The notes: a model not told the origin generated them from the letters alone. DNA of 64,000 nt from an uncultured beta proteobacterium (GCA_903935355.1 CAIZRK010000016.1:1-64000); one strand, 5' to 3'; positions 54,578-63,210 are shown, counted from the stretch's first letter. Translations and numbers: made by a program.

Positions 54578-56140
54578 TTGGCCCCGTTTAAAGACATCTC
54601 TGGAACAAATTCATCAGAATTGGTGGCAGCAGTCGATTTAGGCTCAAATAGCTTTCGGATGTTAGTTGCTCAAGTAGTAATCACCCCCTCTGGCACGCAA
54701 TTACGACCGATTGATACTCTTCGAGAAACAGTGCGTTTAGCAGCTGGCCTCACTGACAATAAGCTACTAGGTAATGATGCTTTTCAGCGTGGCTTAACTG
54801 CTATACATCGATTTGGTGAGCGCATTCGGGGCTTTGACCCCACCAAAGTGCGAGCAGTAGCGACTAATACTTTGCGGGTGGCAAAAAATGCTCCCAATTT
54901 CATCCATGAAGCCGAAGTGGCTCTAGGTTTTCCGATTGAAATTATCGCTGGTGTAGAAGAGGCCCGTTTAATCTATATTGGGGCTGCTCATGAAGTACCA
55001 GCAGTTCAAGGTAATCGCTTAGTAGTAGATATAGGTGGTGGATCAACTGAGCTCATCATTGGCAAGGGCTATGAGCCTAAGCTAATGGAAAGTTTATATA
55101 TCGGCTGCGTTTCTCATAGCTTACGGTTTTTCCCCAAGGGAAATATAGATGCCCACGCTTTTAAAGAGGCGGAGTTAGCTGCTCGCCGAGAAATTCAAGT
55201 GATCTCAGGGGCGTACTTAAAAACGGGTTGGAAACAGGTGATTGGCTCCTCTGGAACTGCTCGGGCTTTGGCAGAACTGATTGCAGAAAATAGCTTTAAT
55301 GGACATGGTGATGCCCTGACTATGGGTCGGGTTAATGGTTCTAGCGGATTAATTACACGTGACGGTCTGAAGGCCATGAAAAGACACCTGCTCAAGTATG
55401 AGCATGTGAACCATGTCGAGTTGTTGGGCCTTAAAGATGATCGACGGGCTGTCTGGCCTGGTGGCTTAGCAATTATGTTGGCAGTCTTTGACGAGCTCGG
55501 TATAGAAAGTATGGAAGTCACCGATGCTGCTTTGCGAGTTGGCGTTCTATATGACTTGCTAGGGCGTGCTCAGCATGACGATATGCGCTTTGTTACGGTT
55601 GAGCAGTTTATGCAACGCTATGCGGTAGATCGAGAGCAGGCTAAACGGGTTGGTAACCAAGCTGTTGAGTTTTTAGCACAATTACCAAAACCCAATGCAG
55701 AGAGTCGGGCAGATAATATTGCTTTACTACAATGGGCCGCTAACTTACATGAGATTGGCTTATCTATATCCCATAACGGGTATCACAAGCACTCTGCATA
55801 TATTGCAGGTAATGCCGATATGCCGGGTTTTTCAAAAAATGATCAGGCTCGATTAGCAGCATTATTGATCGGCCATGCTGGCAAATTAGGTAAATTAGCC
55901 AACAATGCCGGTTTTTATGACTGGCGCATGTTGTTTTGTTTGCGCTTAGCTCAAGTGCTTTGTCGCGGCCGAAGCAATATAGACCTACCCAAAGTTAAAG
56001 TCTCAGAAAGTAATGGTGCTTACGTGGTATGTCTATCAAAAGAGTGGGTTAAAGCACACCCACTAACTGAATTTAGTTTACAAAGGGAAGCGGCCGAATG
56101 GGAGCGTATCGGCCGACCTTATGCCCTAAGCTTAAAATGA
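54578..56140 (+). CDS. ppx: Exopolyphosphatase (Ppx/GppA)
   Basis: VDLGSNSFRMLVAQ, RLVVDIGGGSTELIIG; TTG start. Confidence 0.95.
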   Translation: MAPFKDISGTNSSELVAAVDLGSNSFRMLVAQVVITPSGTQLRPIDTLRETVRLAAGLTDNKLLGNDAFQRGLTAIHRFGERIRGFDPTKVRAVATNTLRVAKNAPNFIHEAEVALGFPIEIIAGVEEARLIYIGAAHEVPAVQGNRLVVDIGGGSTELIIGKGYEPKLMESLYIGCVSHSLRFFPKGNIDAHAFKEAELAARREIQVISGAYLKTGWKQVIGSSGTARALAELIAENSFNGHGDALTMGRVNGSSGLITRDGLKAMKRHLLKYEHVNHVELLGLKDDRRAVWPGGLAIMLAVFDELGIESMEVTDAALRVGVLYDLLGRAQHDDMRFVTVEQFMQRYAVDREQAKRVGNQAVEFLAQLPKPNAESRADNIALLQWAANLHEIGLSISHNGYHKHSAYIAGNADMPGFSKNDQARLAALLIGHAGKLGKLANNAGFYDWRMLFCLRLAQVLCRGRSNIDLPKVKVSESNGAYVVCLSKEWVKAHPLTEFSLQREAAEWERIGRPYALSLK

Positions 56141-56165
56141 GCTTGAACTACTCACAGACCTAATC

Positions 56166-57104
56166 TTATTGCCCCAAGAAATGCTTTGCATACCGAGGGT
56201 TGAGATCGGATAAGCGGAGCATTGTTAATAGATCTGCTGTATTGAAATCAGGATCCCAGGCTGGTGCACTACAAATTTTCGCACCAACCTTCAAATAGCC
56301 TTTAATTAATGGCGGAGGCTCGACTTCTAAGCCACCATTTAATCGATCTAAGGGTAATGGCAGGCGAGGGAAGGCGTGGCTCTCTACAGGCGCTATTTGA
56401 TCATTGGTGAGTGAGTTATATAAACTGGCTGCAAAATGCCCGCCATCAGCCATTGGGATGCTGGCGCATCCGAGCATGATTTCATAATCATGCTTGAGCA
56501 TATATTGAGCTAGACCACTCCATAAAGCCATAATTACTGCACCCGAACGATAGTCGCTATGTACACAAGATCTACCGAGCTCTACCATTTTTGGGCGTAA
56601 ATGATTTAAGCGAGAAAGATCGAATTCTGAGTCAGAGTAGAGGCGGCCAATTTCTGCTGCTTTATGTGGGGGCAGCACGCGATAAGTGCCCACTACTTTC
56701 AAAGACTCTTGATCCCGAATCAACAAATGATCGCAATAGTCATCGAATTCATCAACATCTAAACCTTGGGCATTAACTGGAAGGTTTGCACCCATTTCTT
56801 CTGCAAATACTTTATAACGTAAGCGTTGCGCTTCTTTAATTTCTTCTGCATTGCTTGCCCAAGTAATGGTAAAGGCGGCCTTTTTAGCTTTGGGTATTTG
56901 CTTTTCAACTACCAGGTTATCTAGTACACCAATATCAGTACGGGACTTAGTTGCAAATTTCTTACCAAATAACTTTTTAGCTATTTTTTTTGTAAATAAT
57001 TTTTTAATGGCGTGTGTTTTACTTTTTGTATTCTTTTTGGGTTTGCCCTCAAACCTAGAATTAAAAATATCGAATGCTGCTAATGGATTTGGAATGTCTG
57101 ACAT
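56166..57104 (-). CDS. OlsB-like N-acyltransferase (Acetyltransf_5/hemolysin-like GNAT)
   Basis: AQRLRYKVFAEEMGA, DEFDDYCDHLLIRD, VGTYRVL, VELGRSCVHSDYRSG, LGCASIP. Confidence 0.8.
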   Translation of the reverse strand: MSDIPNPLAAFDIFNSRFEGKPKKNTKSKTHAIKKLFTKKIAKKLFGKKFATKSRTDIGVLDNLVVEKQIPKAKKAAFTITWASNAEEIKEAQRLRYKVFAEEMGANLPVNAQGLDVDEFDDYCDHLLIRDQESLKVVGTYRVLPPHKAAEIGRLYSDSEFDLSRLNHLRPKMVELGRSCVHSDYRSGAVIMALWSGLAQYMLKHDYEIMLGCASIPMADGGHFAASLYNSLTNDQIAPVESHAFPRLPLPLDRLNGGLEVEPPPLIKGYLKVGAKICSAPAWDPDFNTADLLTMLRLSDLNPRYAKHFLGQ

Positions 57105-57145
57105 AGATATCCTTATATGTATTGGTGTATCGTAAAAGTCTTGTG

Positions 57146-57556
57146 TTACGAGTTCATGACAAGCGGGATACAGACTGTTATCCAAAGTATTGCCGCTACT
57201 AAGAGCGCTAGCATGACTGCAGCTGAACCAAAATCTTTAGCTCTTTTGGATAAGTCGTGGTGATCAAAAGAGATGCGATCAATTGCTGCCTCAACACTGG
57301 AGTTGAGTAATTCCACTACAAGAACCATGATGAGGGAAGTGACTAAGATGGCCTTTTGTAGTGGACTCACTGGCAGAAAAATGGCGATGGGAGTCAGTAT
57401 GACTAAAAGTGTTAATTCTTGTCTAAAGGCACTCTCTTCTTGATAGGCATATACCATTCCACACCAAGAGTTTTTGGCCGCGTGCCAAGCCCTAGTGAGC
57501 CCACGATTACCTTTGTGGGGGTTTTGATTGATATGGTATGGAGCAGTCAAAATCAA
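57146..57556 (-). CDS. dgkA: Diacylglycerol kinase DgkA-type
   Basis: SAFRQELTL, VVELLNSSVEAAIDR, DFGSAAV. Confidence 0.92.
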   Translation of the reverse strand: MILTAPYHINQNPHKGNRGLTRAWHAAKNSWCGMVYAYQEESAFRQELTLLVILTPIAIFLPVSPLQKAILVTSLIMVLVVELLNSSVEAAIDRISFDHHDLSKRAKDFGSAAVMLALLVAAILWITVCIPLVMNS

Positions 57557-57559
57557 GTC

Positions 57560-58588
57560 CTATGCTAATGCGGTAATGTGAACTTCGGTAGAAGGCACAG
57601 GCTTTAAGTGATTGGCAAATTGCTCTGATGCTACTCTCCAAGAGAATTTCTCTGCATGAGCACGGGCCACTTCACGAGGAATCTTGAGGGCCTGCATACA
57701 GGCTTCACGCAAGTCTTCATTCATCGCTCCGGCAGGTGAATTACCTAAAACGTCAATCGGCCCAGTTACAGGAAAAGCGGCAACTGGCGTGCCACAAGCC
57801 ATTGCCTCCAATAAAACTAGCCCAAAGGTATCTGTTTTGCTCGGAAACACAAACACATCAGCAGCCGCATATACCTTAGCTAATTCTTCTTGTTGCAAGA
57901 CCCCTAAATAATTGATGTCTGGGTACTTCTCCTTAATACTAGCCATGGCTGGACCATCACCGACCACCCATTTAGATCCAGGTAAATCAATTTCTAAAAA
58001 TGCATTAATATTTTTTTCGATTGCTACTCTGCCAACATATAAAAAAATTGGATGGGCCGTATTGAGTTTTTTAGATTCTTGCATTTTGAAGATGTTTAAA
58101 TCGACGCCACGTGACCACAACACGACATTAGTGAAGCCATAATTCTCGAGATCATTCTTAACAACAATGGTGGGAGCCATGACAGCCATAGATGGCCCAT
58201 GAAACCAGCGTAAGAAGGTGTAGGTCCAGGACAGCGGAACTCCAATGCGTGCCTTAACATACTCGGGGAAGCGAGTGTGATAGGCGGTAGAAAAGGGTAA
58301 ATTATTTTTTACAGCGTATGCCCGTGCTGAAAGCCCTAATGGGCCTTCGGTAGCGATATGCATCGCATCTGGTGCAAATGCTTTCATTTTCTTAGATACT
58401 AATTTGCCAGGCAAGATCGAAAGAGAAATGTCGGGATAAGTAGGGCATGGAATGGTCGTAAAGTCATTTGGGGTAATCATTTGAACTTCATGACCCATAG
58501 CAATTAATTCGGTACACGTTTGCTTAAGGGTTCTCACAACGCCATTGACTTGTGGTTCCCATGCATCGGTAATGATCATAATTTTCAT
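57560..58588 (-). CDS. GT4-family glycosyltransferase, Agt/SqdX-like
   Basis: TDAWEPQVNGVVRTL, FPSKTDTFGLVLLEAMACGTPVAAFPVTGP. Confidence 0.88.
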   Translation of the reverse strand: MKIMIITDAWEPQVNGVVRTLKQTCTELIAMGHEVQMITPNDFTTIPCPTYPDISLSILPGKLVSKKMKAFAPDAMHIATEGPLGLSARAYAVKNNLPFSTAYHTRFPEYVKARIGVPLSWTYTFLRWFHGPSMAVMAPTIVVKNDLENYGFTNVVLWSRGVDLNIFKMQESKKLNTAHPIFLYVGRVAIEKNINAFLEIDLPGSKWVVGDGPAMASIKEKYPDINYLGVLQQEELAKVYAAADVFVFPSKTDTFGLVLLEAMACGTPVAAFPVTGPIDVLGNSPAGAMNEDLREACMQALKIPREVARAHAEKFSWRVASEQFANHLKPVPSTEVHITALA

Positions 58589-59394
58589 AGCACAGCCTCT
58601 TTGATAAGTAAATCAACAGCAGGTTGGTAGGTAATTTCAGGAGCTTCAACGAGGTCACCCTTGATGTGTGTCCAATAAATGATTTTGAGTTCACCTTCAG
58701 TGGTTTCTACTAAGGCGGATAGGCTTTCTACCCAATCACCATCGTTGCAATAAAGCAAGCCATCGATTTCTCGGATTTCTGCTTTATGGATATGGCCACA
58801 AACCACTCCGTCACAGTTACGTAAACGGGCTTCTCTAGCCATAATGTACTCAAAGTCAGCGATATAACTCACCGCATTTTTAACTTGATGTTTAAGGTAT
58901 TGAGAAAGCGACCAATATTGCAGCCCCATTCTGACTCTGAGCATATTGAAGTAGCGGTTAATGTAAAGAATGAAGCTGTAGAGAGAGTCGCCAACATAGG
59001 CCAGCCACTTAGCGTATTGCATTACGCCATCAAATAAGTCACCGTGGGTTACCCAGAGTTTTCGACCATCTAAGGTGGTGTGAATCACTTCTTCTACTAC
59101 TTTTACATCGCCAAAAGAGAGTCCAAAAAATTGTCTTGCACTTTCATCATGGTTGCCTGGCACATAAATAACTTCGGCTCCTTTACGCGCTTTACGTAAC
59201 ATCTTTTGCACAACGTCATTGTGTGCTTGGGGCCAATAAAAAGATTGCTTAAGCCGCCAACCATCGATAATGTCACCAACTAGGTAAAAGGTATCAGCTT
59301 CGTTATGTTTAAGGAAATCTAAGAGGTAGTTTGCCTGACACCCTGATGTTCCTAGGTGCACATCTGAAATCCAAATCGCTCTGTAATGCGTCAT
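58585..59394 (-). CDS. Metallophosphoesterase of the PlcP / 'UDP-2,3-diacylglucosamine diphosphatase' family
   Basis: IWISDVHLGTSGCQANYLLDFLKHNEADTFYLVGDIIDGWRLKQSFYWPQAHNDVVQKMLRKARKG...VPGNHDE, VCGHIHKAEI; ATGA overlap with glycosyltransferase. Confidence 0.88.
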   Translation of the reverse strand: MTHYRAIWISDVHLGTSGCQANYLLDFLKHNEADTFYLVGDIIDGWRLKQSFYWPQAHNDVVQKMLRKARKGAEVIYVPGNHDESARQFFGLSFGDVKVVEEVIHTTLDGRKLWVTHGDLFDGVMQYAKWLAYVGDSLYSFILYINRYFNMLRVRMGLQYWSLSQYLKHQVKNAVSYIADFEYIMAREARLRNCDGVVCGHIHKAEIREIDGLLYCNDGDWVESLSALVETTEGELKIIYWTHIKGDLVEAPEITYQPAVDLLIKEAVL

Positions 59395-59429
59395 GAGTAG
59401 TCATTAAGCCGTCTTGACATGTAATCCTC

Positions 59430-59458
59430 ATGACAGTTTTATGGCAGTTTTGTGACTT
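59430..59458 (-). promoter_or_regulatory. Tandem Pho box (three 7-mers at 11-bp pitch) upstream of the lipid operon
   Basis: Minus strand AAGTCAC-AAAA-CTGCCAT-AAAA-CTGTCAT, 36 bp before the ATG of 58585-59394. Confidence 0.8.
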
Positions 59459-59479
59459 GTTATATATTTAGGCTTATTC

Positions 59480-60253
59480 ATGATGAAACCGAACCTAGCC
59501 ACAGAAAAACCGACACCCAAAGTGCTGCGTATTTGCTTATGGGCACAAATCTGGTTTCATATTCTCTGTGGGGTATGTACCTTATCTTTTTTATTTCCTT
59601 TTTTTGATAGACAGAAAAAAACACAAAAGATACAAGCATGGTCCGTACGTCTCTTGCAAATATTTCATTTAGAGTTGCAAGTAAAAGGCGCAGATTTATT
59701 GCCTAGCACCCCTTATCTTTTAGCCTCTAACCATATCTCTTGGATTGATATTCATGTGATTAATGCCTTTAGGCCCATTCGTTTTGTAGCTAAATCTGAA
59801 GTGGCAAGTTGGCCTATTTTTGGAAAGATGGCTACCCAACTGGGCACAGTATTTATCCGCAGGGATAATTCACGCCATGCTAGGGCGGTAGTGCATGAAA
59901 TAGCTAGAGTGCTAAAGACGCAATCTATCTGTATCTTTCCGGAGGGCACCTCGACTATAGGCGAGCTAGTGTTGCCTTTTAGACCCAATCTCTTTGAGGC
60001 GGCCGTGGTTTCCCAAACTCCGGTATACCCCTTAGCAATTGCGTATGTTTCTCAGAAGACTGGCTTAAGAAGCGATGCCCCTGCTTTTATTGGGGATATG
60101 GGCCTATTGGAATCAATTTCGAACATCCTCAAAAATCGATATTTGGCAGTCAATTTACAGATTCTTCCGCCCTATGTGCCGGGCCCAGATATGCTTTTTG
60201 ACCGTAAACAATTGGCTTTTTACTGCCAAGATTCAATTGCTAAAGCCATTTAA
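59480..60253 (+). CDS. 1-acyl-glycerol-3-phosphate acyltransferase family (PlsC/OlsA-like)
   Basis: SNHISWIDIHVI (NHxxxxD), GTVFIRRDN, FPEGTST. Confidence 0.9.
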   Translation: MMKPNLATEKPTPKVLRICLWAQIWFHILCGVCTLSFLFPFFDRQKKTQKIQAWSVRLLQIFHLELQVKGADLLPSTPYLLASNHISWIDIHVINAFRPIRFVAKSEVASWPIFGKMATQLGTVFIRRDNSRHARAVVHEIARVLKTQSICIFPEGTSTIGELVLPFRPNLFEAAVVSQTPVYPLAIAYVSQKTGLRSDAPAFIGDMGLLESISNILKNRYLAVNLQILPPYVPGPDMLFDRKQLAFYCQDSIAKAI

Positions 60254-60259
60254 ATAGCA

Positions 60260-60277
60260 ATGTAATTAAAATGTCAT
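60260..60277 (+). promoter_or_regulatory. Pho box upstream of ppk2
   Basis: ATGTAAT-TAAA-ATGTCAT, 41 bp before ATG. Confidence 0.65.
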
Positions 60278-60317
60278 ATCGTTAAGATACAAATGATCTA
60301 CCGCCTAAAGGATAAAA

Positions 60318-61223
60318 ATGAGTTCTAAACACAAAGAGATGTCTGAGTGGTACCAACGTGCTCAGGAAGAAATCCTTGACAGTATGGACGAAGAGCTCGA
60401 GATGGAGCTCGATGATGATCGCCTTTCTCCTGATGGTGGAAGCGGTTCAGTTATTCCACGTCAAGTCTACTTCAAGGAATTATTTCGTCTACAAGGTGAA
60501 CTAGTAAAGCTTCAGGACTGGGTGGTAGAGCATAAGCTCAAAGTGGCCGTGCTCTTTGAAGGGCGAGATTCAGCGGGTAAGGGTGGTGCAATTAAACGAA
60601 TTACGCAACGATTAAATCCCCGTGTTTGTAAGGTAGTAGCCTTGACAGCCCCAAGTGAGCGCGAGAAAACACAATGGTATTTTCAGAGATACATTTCTCA
60701 ATTACCTGCGGGTGGCGAGATCGTGTTATTTGATCGCAGTTGGTATAACCGCGCTGGCGTTGAAAAAGTCATGGGCTTTTGTACAGATGAAGAGTATGAG
60801 GAGTTTCTTAGAACAGTTCCTGAGCTTGAGCGCATGATGATTAACTCAGGAATTATTTTAATTAAGTACTGGTTCTCGATTTCTGATGATGAGCAGTACA
60901 ACCGCTTTATGATGCGTATTCATGATCCATTAAAGCAATGGAAATTAAGCCCCATGGACTTAGATGCCCGTCGTTTATGGGAGGCTTACACTAAGGCAAA
61001 AGAAACCATGCTTGAGCGTACCAATATTCCTGAGGCGCCTTGGTGGGTAGTAGCGGCTAATGATAAGAAAAAAGCGCGGTTAAACTGTATTTCCCACTTT
61101 TTAGATCAAATTCCGTACAAGGAAATTGAACATCCTGAAATAAACCTACCAGCACGGGTTCACAATCCTGACTACTTAAGAGGCCCTGTCCCTCGAGAGA
61201 TGTACGTTCCAGAAATCTATTAA
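60318..61223 (+). CDS. ppk2: Polyphosphate kinase 2
   Basis: FEGRDSAGKGGAIKRIT Walker A, FDRSWYNRAGVEKVMGFC. Confidence 0.97.
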   Translation: MSSKHKEMSEWYQRAQEEILDSMDEELEMELDDDRLSPDGGSGSVIPRQVYFKELFRLQGELVKLQDWVVEHKLKVAVLFEGRDSAGKGGAIKRITQRLNPRVCKVVALTAPSEREKTQWYFQRYISQLPAGGEIVLFDRSWYNRAGVEKVMGFCTDEEYEEFLRTVPELERMMINSGIILIKYWFSISDDEQYNRFMMRIHDPLKQWKLSPMDLDARRLWEAYTKAKETMLERTNIPEAPWWVVAANDKKKARLNCISHFLDQIPYKEIEHPEINLPARVHNPDYLRGPVPREMYVPEIY

Positions 61224-61273
61224 GAATGGCTAGATAGTGTTAATCTCTTGGTAACAACCAAGGGGTTAAGCCA

Positions 61274-62101
61274 TTGAAATCAAAGCCATTAATTACCAAT
61301 CGAGAATTTAAGCTGCTGATTAAGCCTCAAGGCTTAGATCGTCTAAGCAGAGTTACGGCTTTAAGTGACCAGATTATTCAATTCTGTCATAAGAATAAGG
61401 TGGGTTTTTTCCACATTGATAATGCGACAACAGGATTGCGAAATATCTATTTCTATGACACCCCAGGGGAAGACTTTCGCCACAATAACGTCATCTTACG
61501 TGTTCGTGAATCTCGGCAGAATATTTGGGTAGATGATTGGTGTGAGGTGACTTTGAAATGTCGTGCATATGACTTAGATACTGTATCGAAGTTTGATCCT
61601 ACCCCCAAGAAAAGCATTAAATCCAGATTACGTCTTAAAGAAGAAATCTTGCGTGGGGATGCTATTGGATCTTCAAAATCCATGTACTCCAATAATGCAA
61701 TTTTAGATGCGGTTCCAATCGATGATTTATTTGATCGCACTTTAAGTAGTGTTTGTAAATTTTTCCCTGGGCTGACTGCTCTCGCAATCGATAAAAAATC
61801 ACCACTTGGCATAGTTGGAGGTACTACCAATAAGATATTGGAAGTGAGCTTACCCTTGGGTAATTTGGTATTTGGTGATGGGGTGCAAGCCCATTGTGAC
61901 TTTGCCATTTGGCTTAGGAGTATAGGTAACCCTATTATTGGCGAGCTCTCCTTTTCTTATCGAGTCAATGAAGATAATCGGGCGCAAGTAAAAGCGCATA
62001 AGCGGGCAGATAAGTTCTTCAAAAACCTCCAAACTGAATTAACTGATTGGCTAGAGATTGGTAGCACTAAGACCGCATTAGTTTATGGAAAGCCTGAGTG
62101 A
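61274..62101 (+). CDS. Divergent CYTH / triphosphate-tunnel-metalloenzyme-like protein
   Basis: REFKLLI, IYFYDTPGEDFRHNNVILRVRE, WCEVTLKCR, GELSFSYR; TTG start, AAGGGG SD. Confidence 0.55.
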   Translation: MKSKPLITNREFKLLIKPQGLDRLSRVTALSDQIIQFCHKNKVGFFHIDNATTGLRNIYFYDTPGEDFRHNNVILRVRESRQNIWVDDWCEVTLKCRAYDLDTVSKFDPTPKKSIKSRLRLKEEILRGDAIGSSKSMYSNNAILDAVPIDDLFDRTLSSVCKFFPGLTALAIDKKSPLGIVGGTTNKILEVSLPLGNLVFGDGVQAHCDFAIWLRSIGNPIIGELSFSYRVNEDNRAQVKAHKRADKFFKNLQTELTDWLEIGSTKTALVYGKPE

Positions 62102-62676
62102 GATTGGAGTCTTTCACCATTACAGAAAACCCCCTTTCCCCATCTCCTGCTCTGCATGATCTTTTCATGCAGTTTTTGCTGATCGGGGCAATCAGTTTTG
62201 GAGGCGGAATTATTGCCTATGAACGCATTTTGTTAGTTGATAAGAAAAAATGGCTCACGCCAGATCAATTCATGGCCTATCTAGCTATTAGCCAAACAAT
62301 GCCTGGCTTGAACTCAGTCAATTTGGCAGTATTGCTTGGCGATCATTTGCGTGGCGTTAAGGGGGCAATCTGCGCAACCCTGGGCTTAATTTTGCCGGGC
62401 TCTCTCTTTGTTTTGGGGATTGGTATTTTATATGCCGATAATAGCGATCATCCTTTAGCCAATCTGCTCTTAGCGGGTATTGCTGCTGCAGCTACTGGCT
62501 TATTAGCCGCTATTACTTATCGAATTGGCGACGGGCAGTGGGGCCATATTAAATCGTTGCTGCTGATTATTGGAACGTTTTTATTGATGAGCATTGTCAA
62601 GCTATCCCTCCCTTGGGTATTGCTGATTATGGCTCCCATCGCACTTTACCTCTATCGGCCCACTAAGAGCGTATGA
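62098..62676 (+). CDS. Chromate transporter, short-chain CHR subunit 1
   Basis: LLIGAISFGGGIIAYERILLVDKKKWLT, ISQTMPGLNSVNLAVLLG; start codon uncertain. Confidence 0.88.
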   Translation: MRLESFTITENPLSPSPALHDLFMQFLLIGAISFGGGIIAYERILLVDKKKWLTPDQFMAYLAISQTMPGLNSVNLAVLLGDHLRGVKGAICATLGLILPGSLFVLGIGILYADNSDHPLANLLLAGIAAAATGLLAAITYRIGDGQWGHIKSLLLIIGTFLLMSIVKLSLPWVLLIMAPIALYLYRPTKSV

Positions 62677-63200
62677 GCATATTAATTCAGCTTGCGTTGA
62701 GTTTTGCCTTACTCTCTATTTTGGCTGTAGGGGGTGGTACTGCTGTTTTGCCAGAGATGCAAACTTTACTAGCGCAACGTTTTGGCATTGATCATACGCA
62801 ATTTGTGCATATTTATAGCTTTGGCCAATTAGCACCAGGTCCCAATATGCTGATGGTCTTGGTGATCGGTTATCAGATCGCTGGTTTTCTAGGGGCAGGC
62901 GCTGTTCTCCTAGCCTTCTTTTTACCTTCTAGCATTCTGTGTTTTTATATAGGCCGACTTTGGAATCGCTTTGGCGAGAGTCCTTGGCGTCGCTCTATTC
63001 AAAATGCTTTGGAACCCATTTCAATTGGCTTGATGGGCTCTGGGGTCTATGCAGTAGGCAAGGCCTCGGTAGTGAACCCGATTACTTTGGCATTAGCCCT
63101 ATTGACGCTGTACCTCATCCTCAGAACCAAAATAAATCCGGTTTTCATTATTTTAGGCTCTGGAGGACTTGGCACTTTACTGCTTGCTTATTTCCACTAA
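62673..63200 (+). CDS. Chromate transporter, short-chain CHR subunit 2
   Basis: SILAVGGGTAVLPEMQ, FGQLAPGPNMLMVLVIGYQIAG; ATGA overlap with subunit 1. Confidence 0.88.
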   Translation: MSILIQLALSFALLSILAVGGGTAVLPEMQTLLAQRFGIDHTQFVHIYSFGQLAPGPNMLMVLVIGYQIAGFLGAGAVLLAFFLPSSILCFYIGRLWNRFGESPWRRSIQNALEPISIGLMGSGVYAVGKASVVNPITLALALLTLYLILRTKINPVFIILGSGGLGTLLLAYFH

Positions 63201-63210
63201 ACTACAAATC

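Noticed and set aside
58585-59394. Straight annotation as LpxH (UDP-2,3-diacylglucosamine diphosphatase)
   Set aside because: Context (Pho box, Agt-like partner, DgkA) and the SGCQA...FYWPQAHNDVVQK block fit the PlcP-type family better, but LpxH activity cannot be excluded without phylogeny.
61453-61908. 151-aa minus ORF antisense to the CYTH-like gene
   Set aside because: Shadow ORF; the plus strand has the recognisable motifs and SD.
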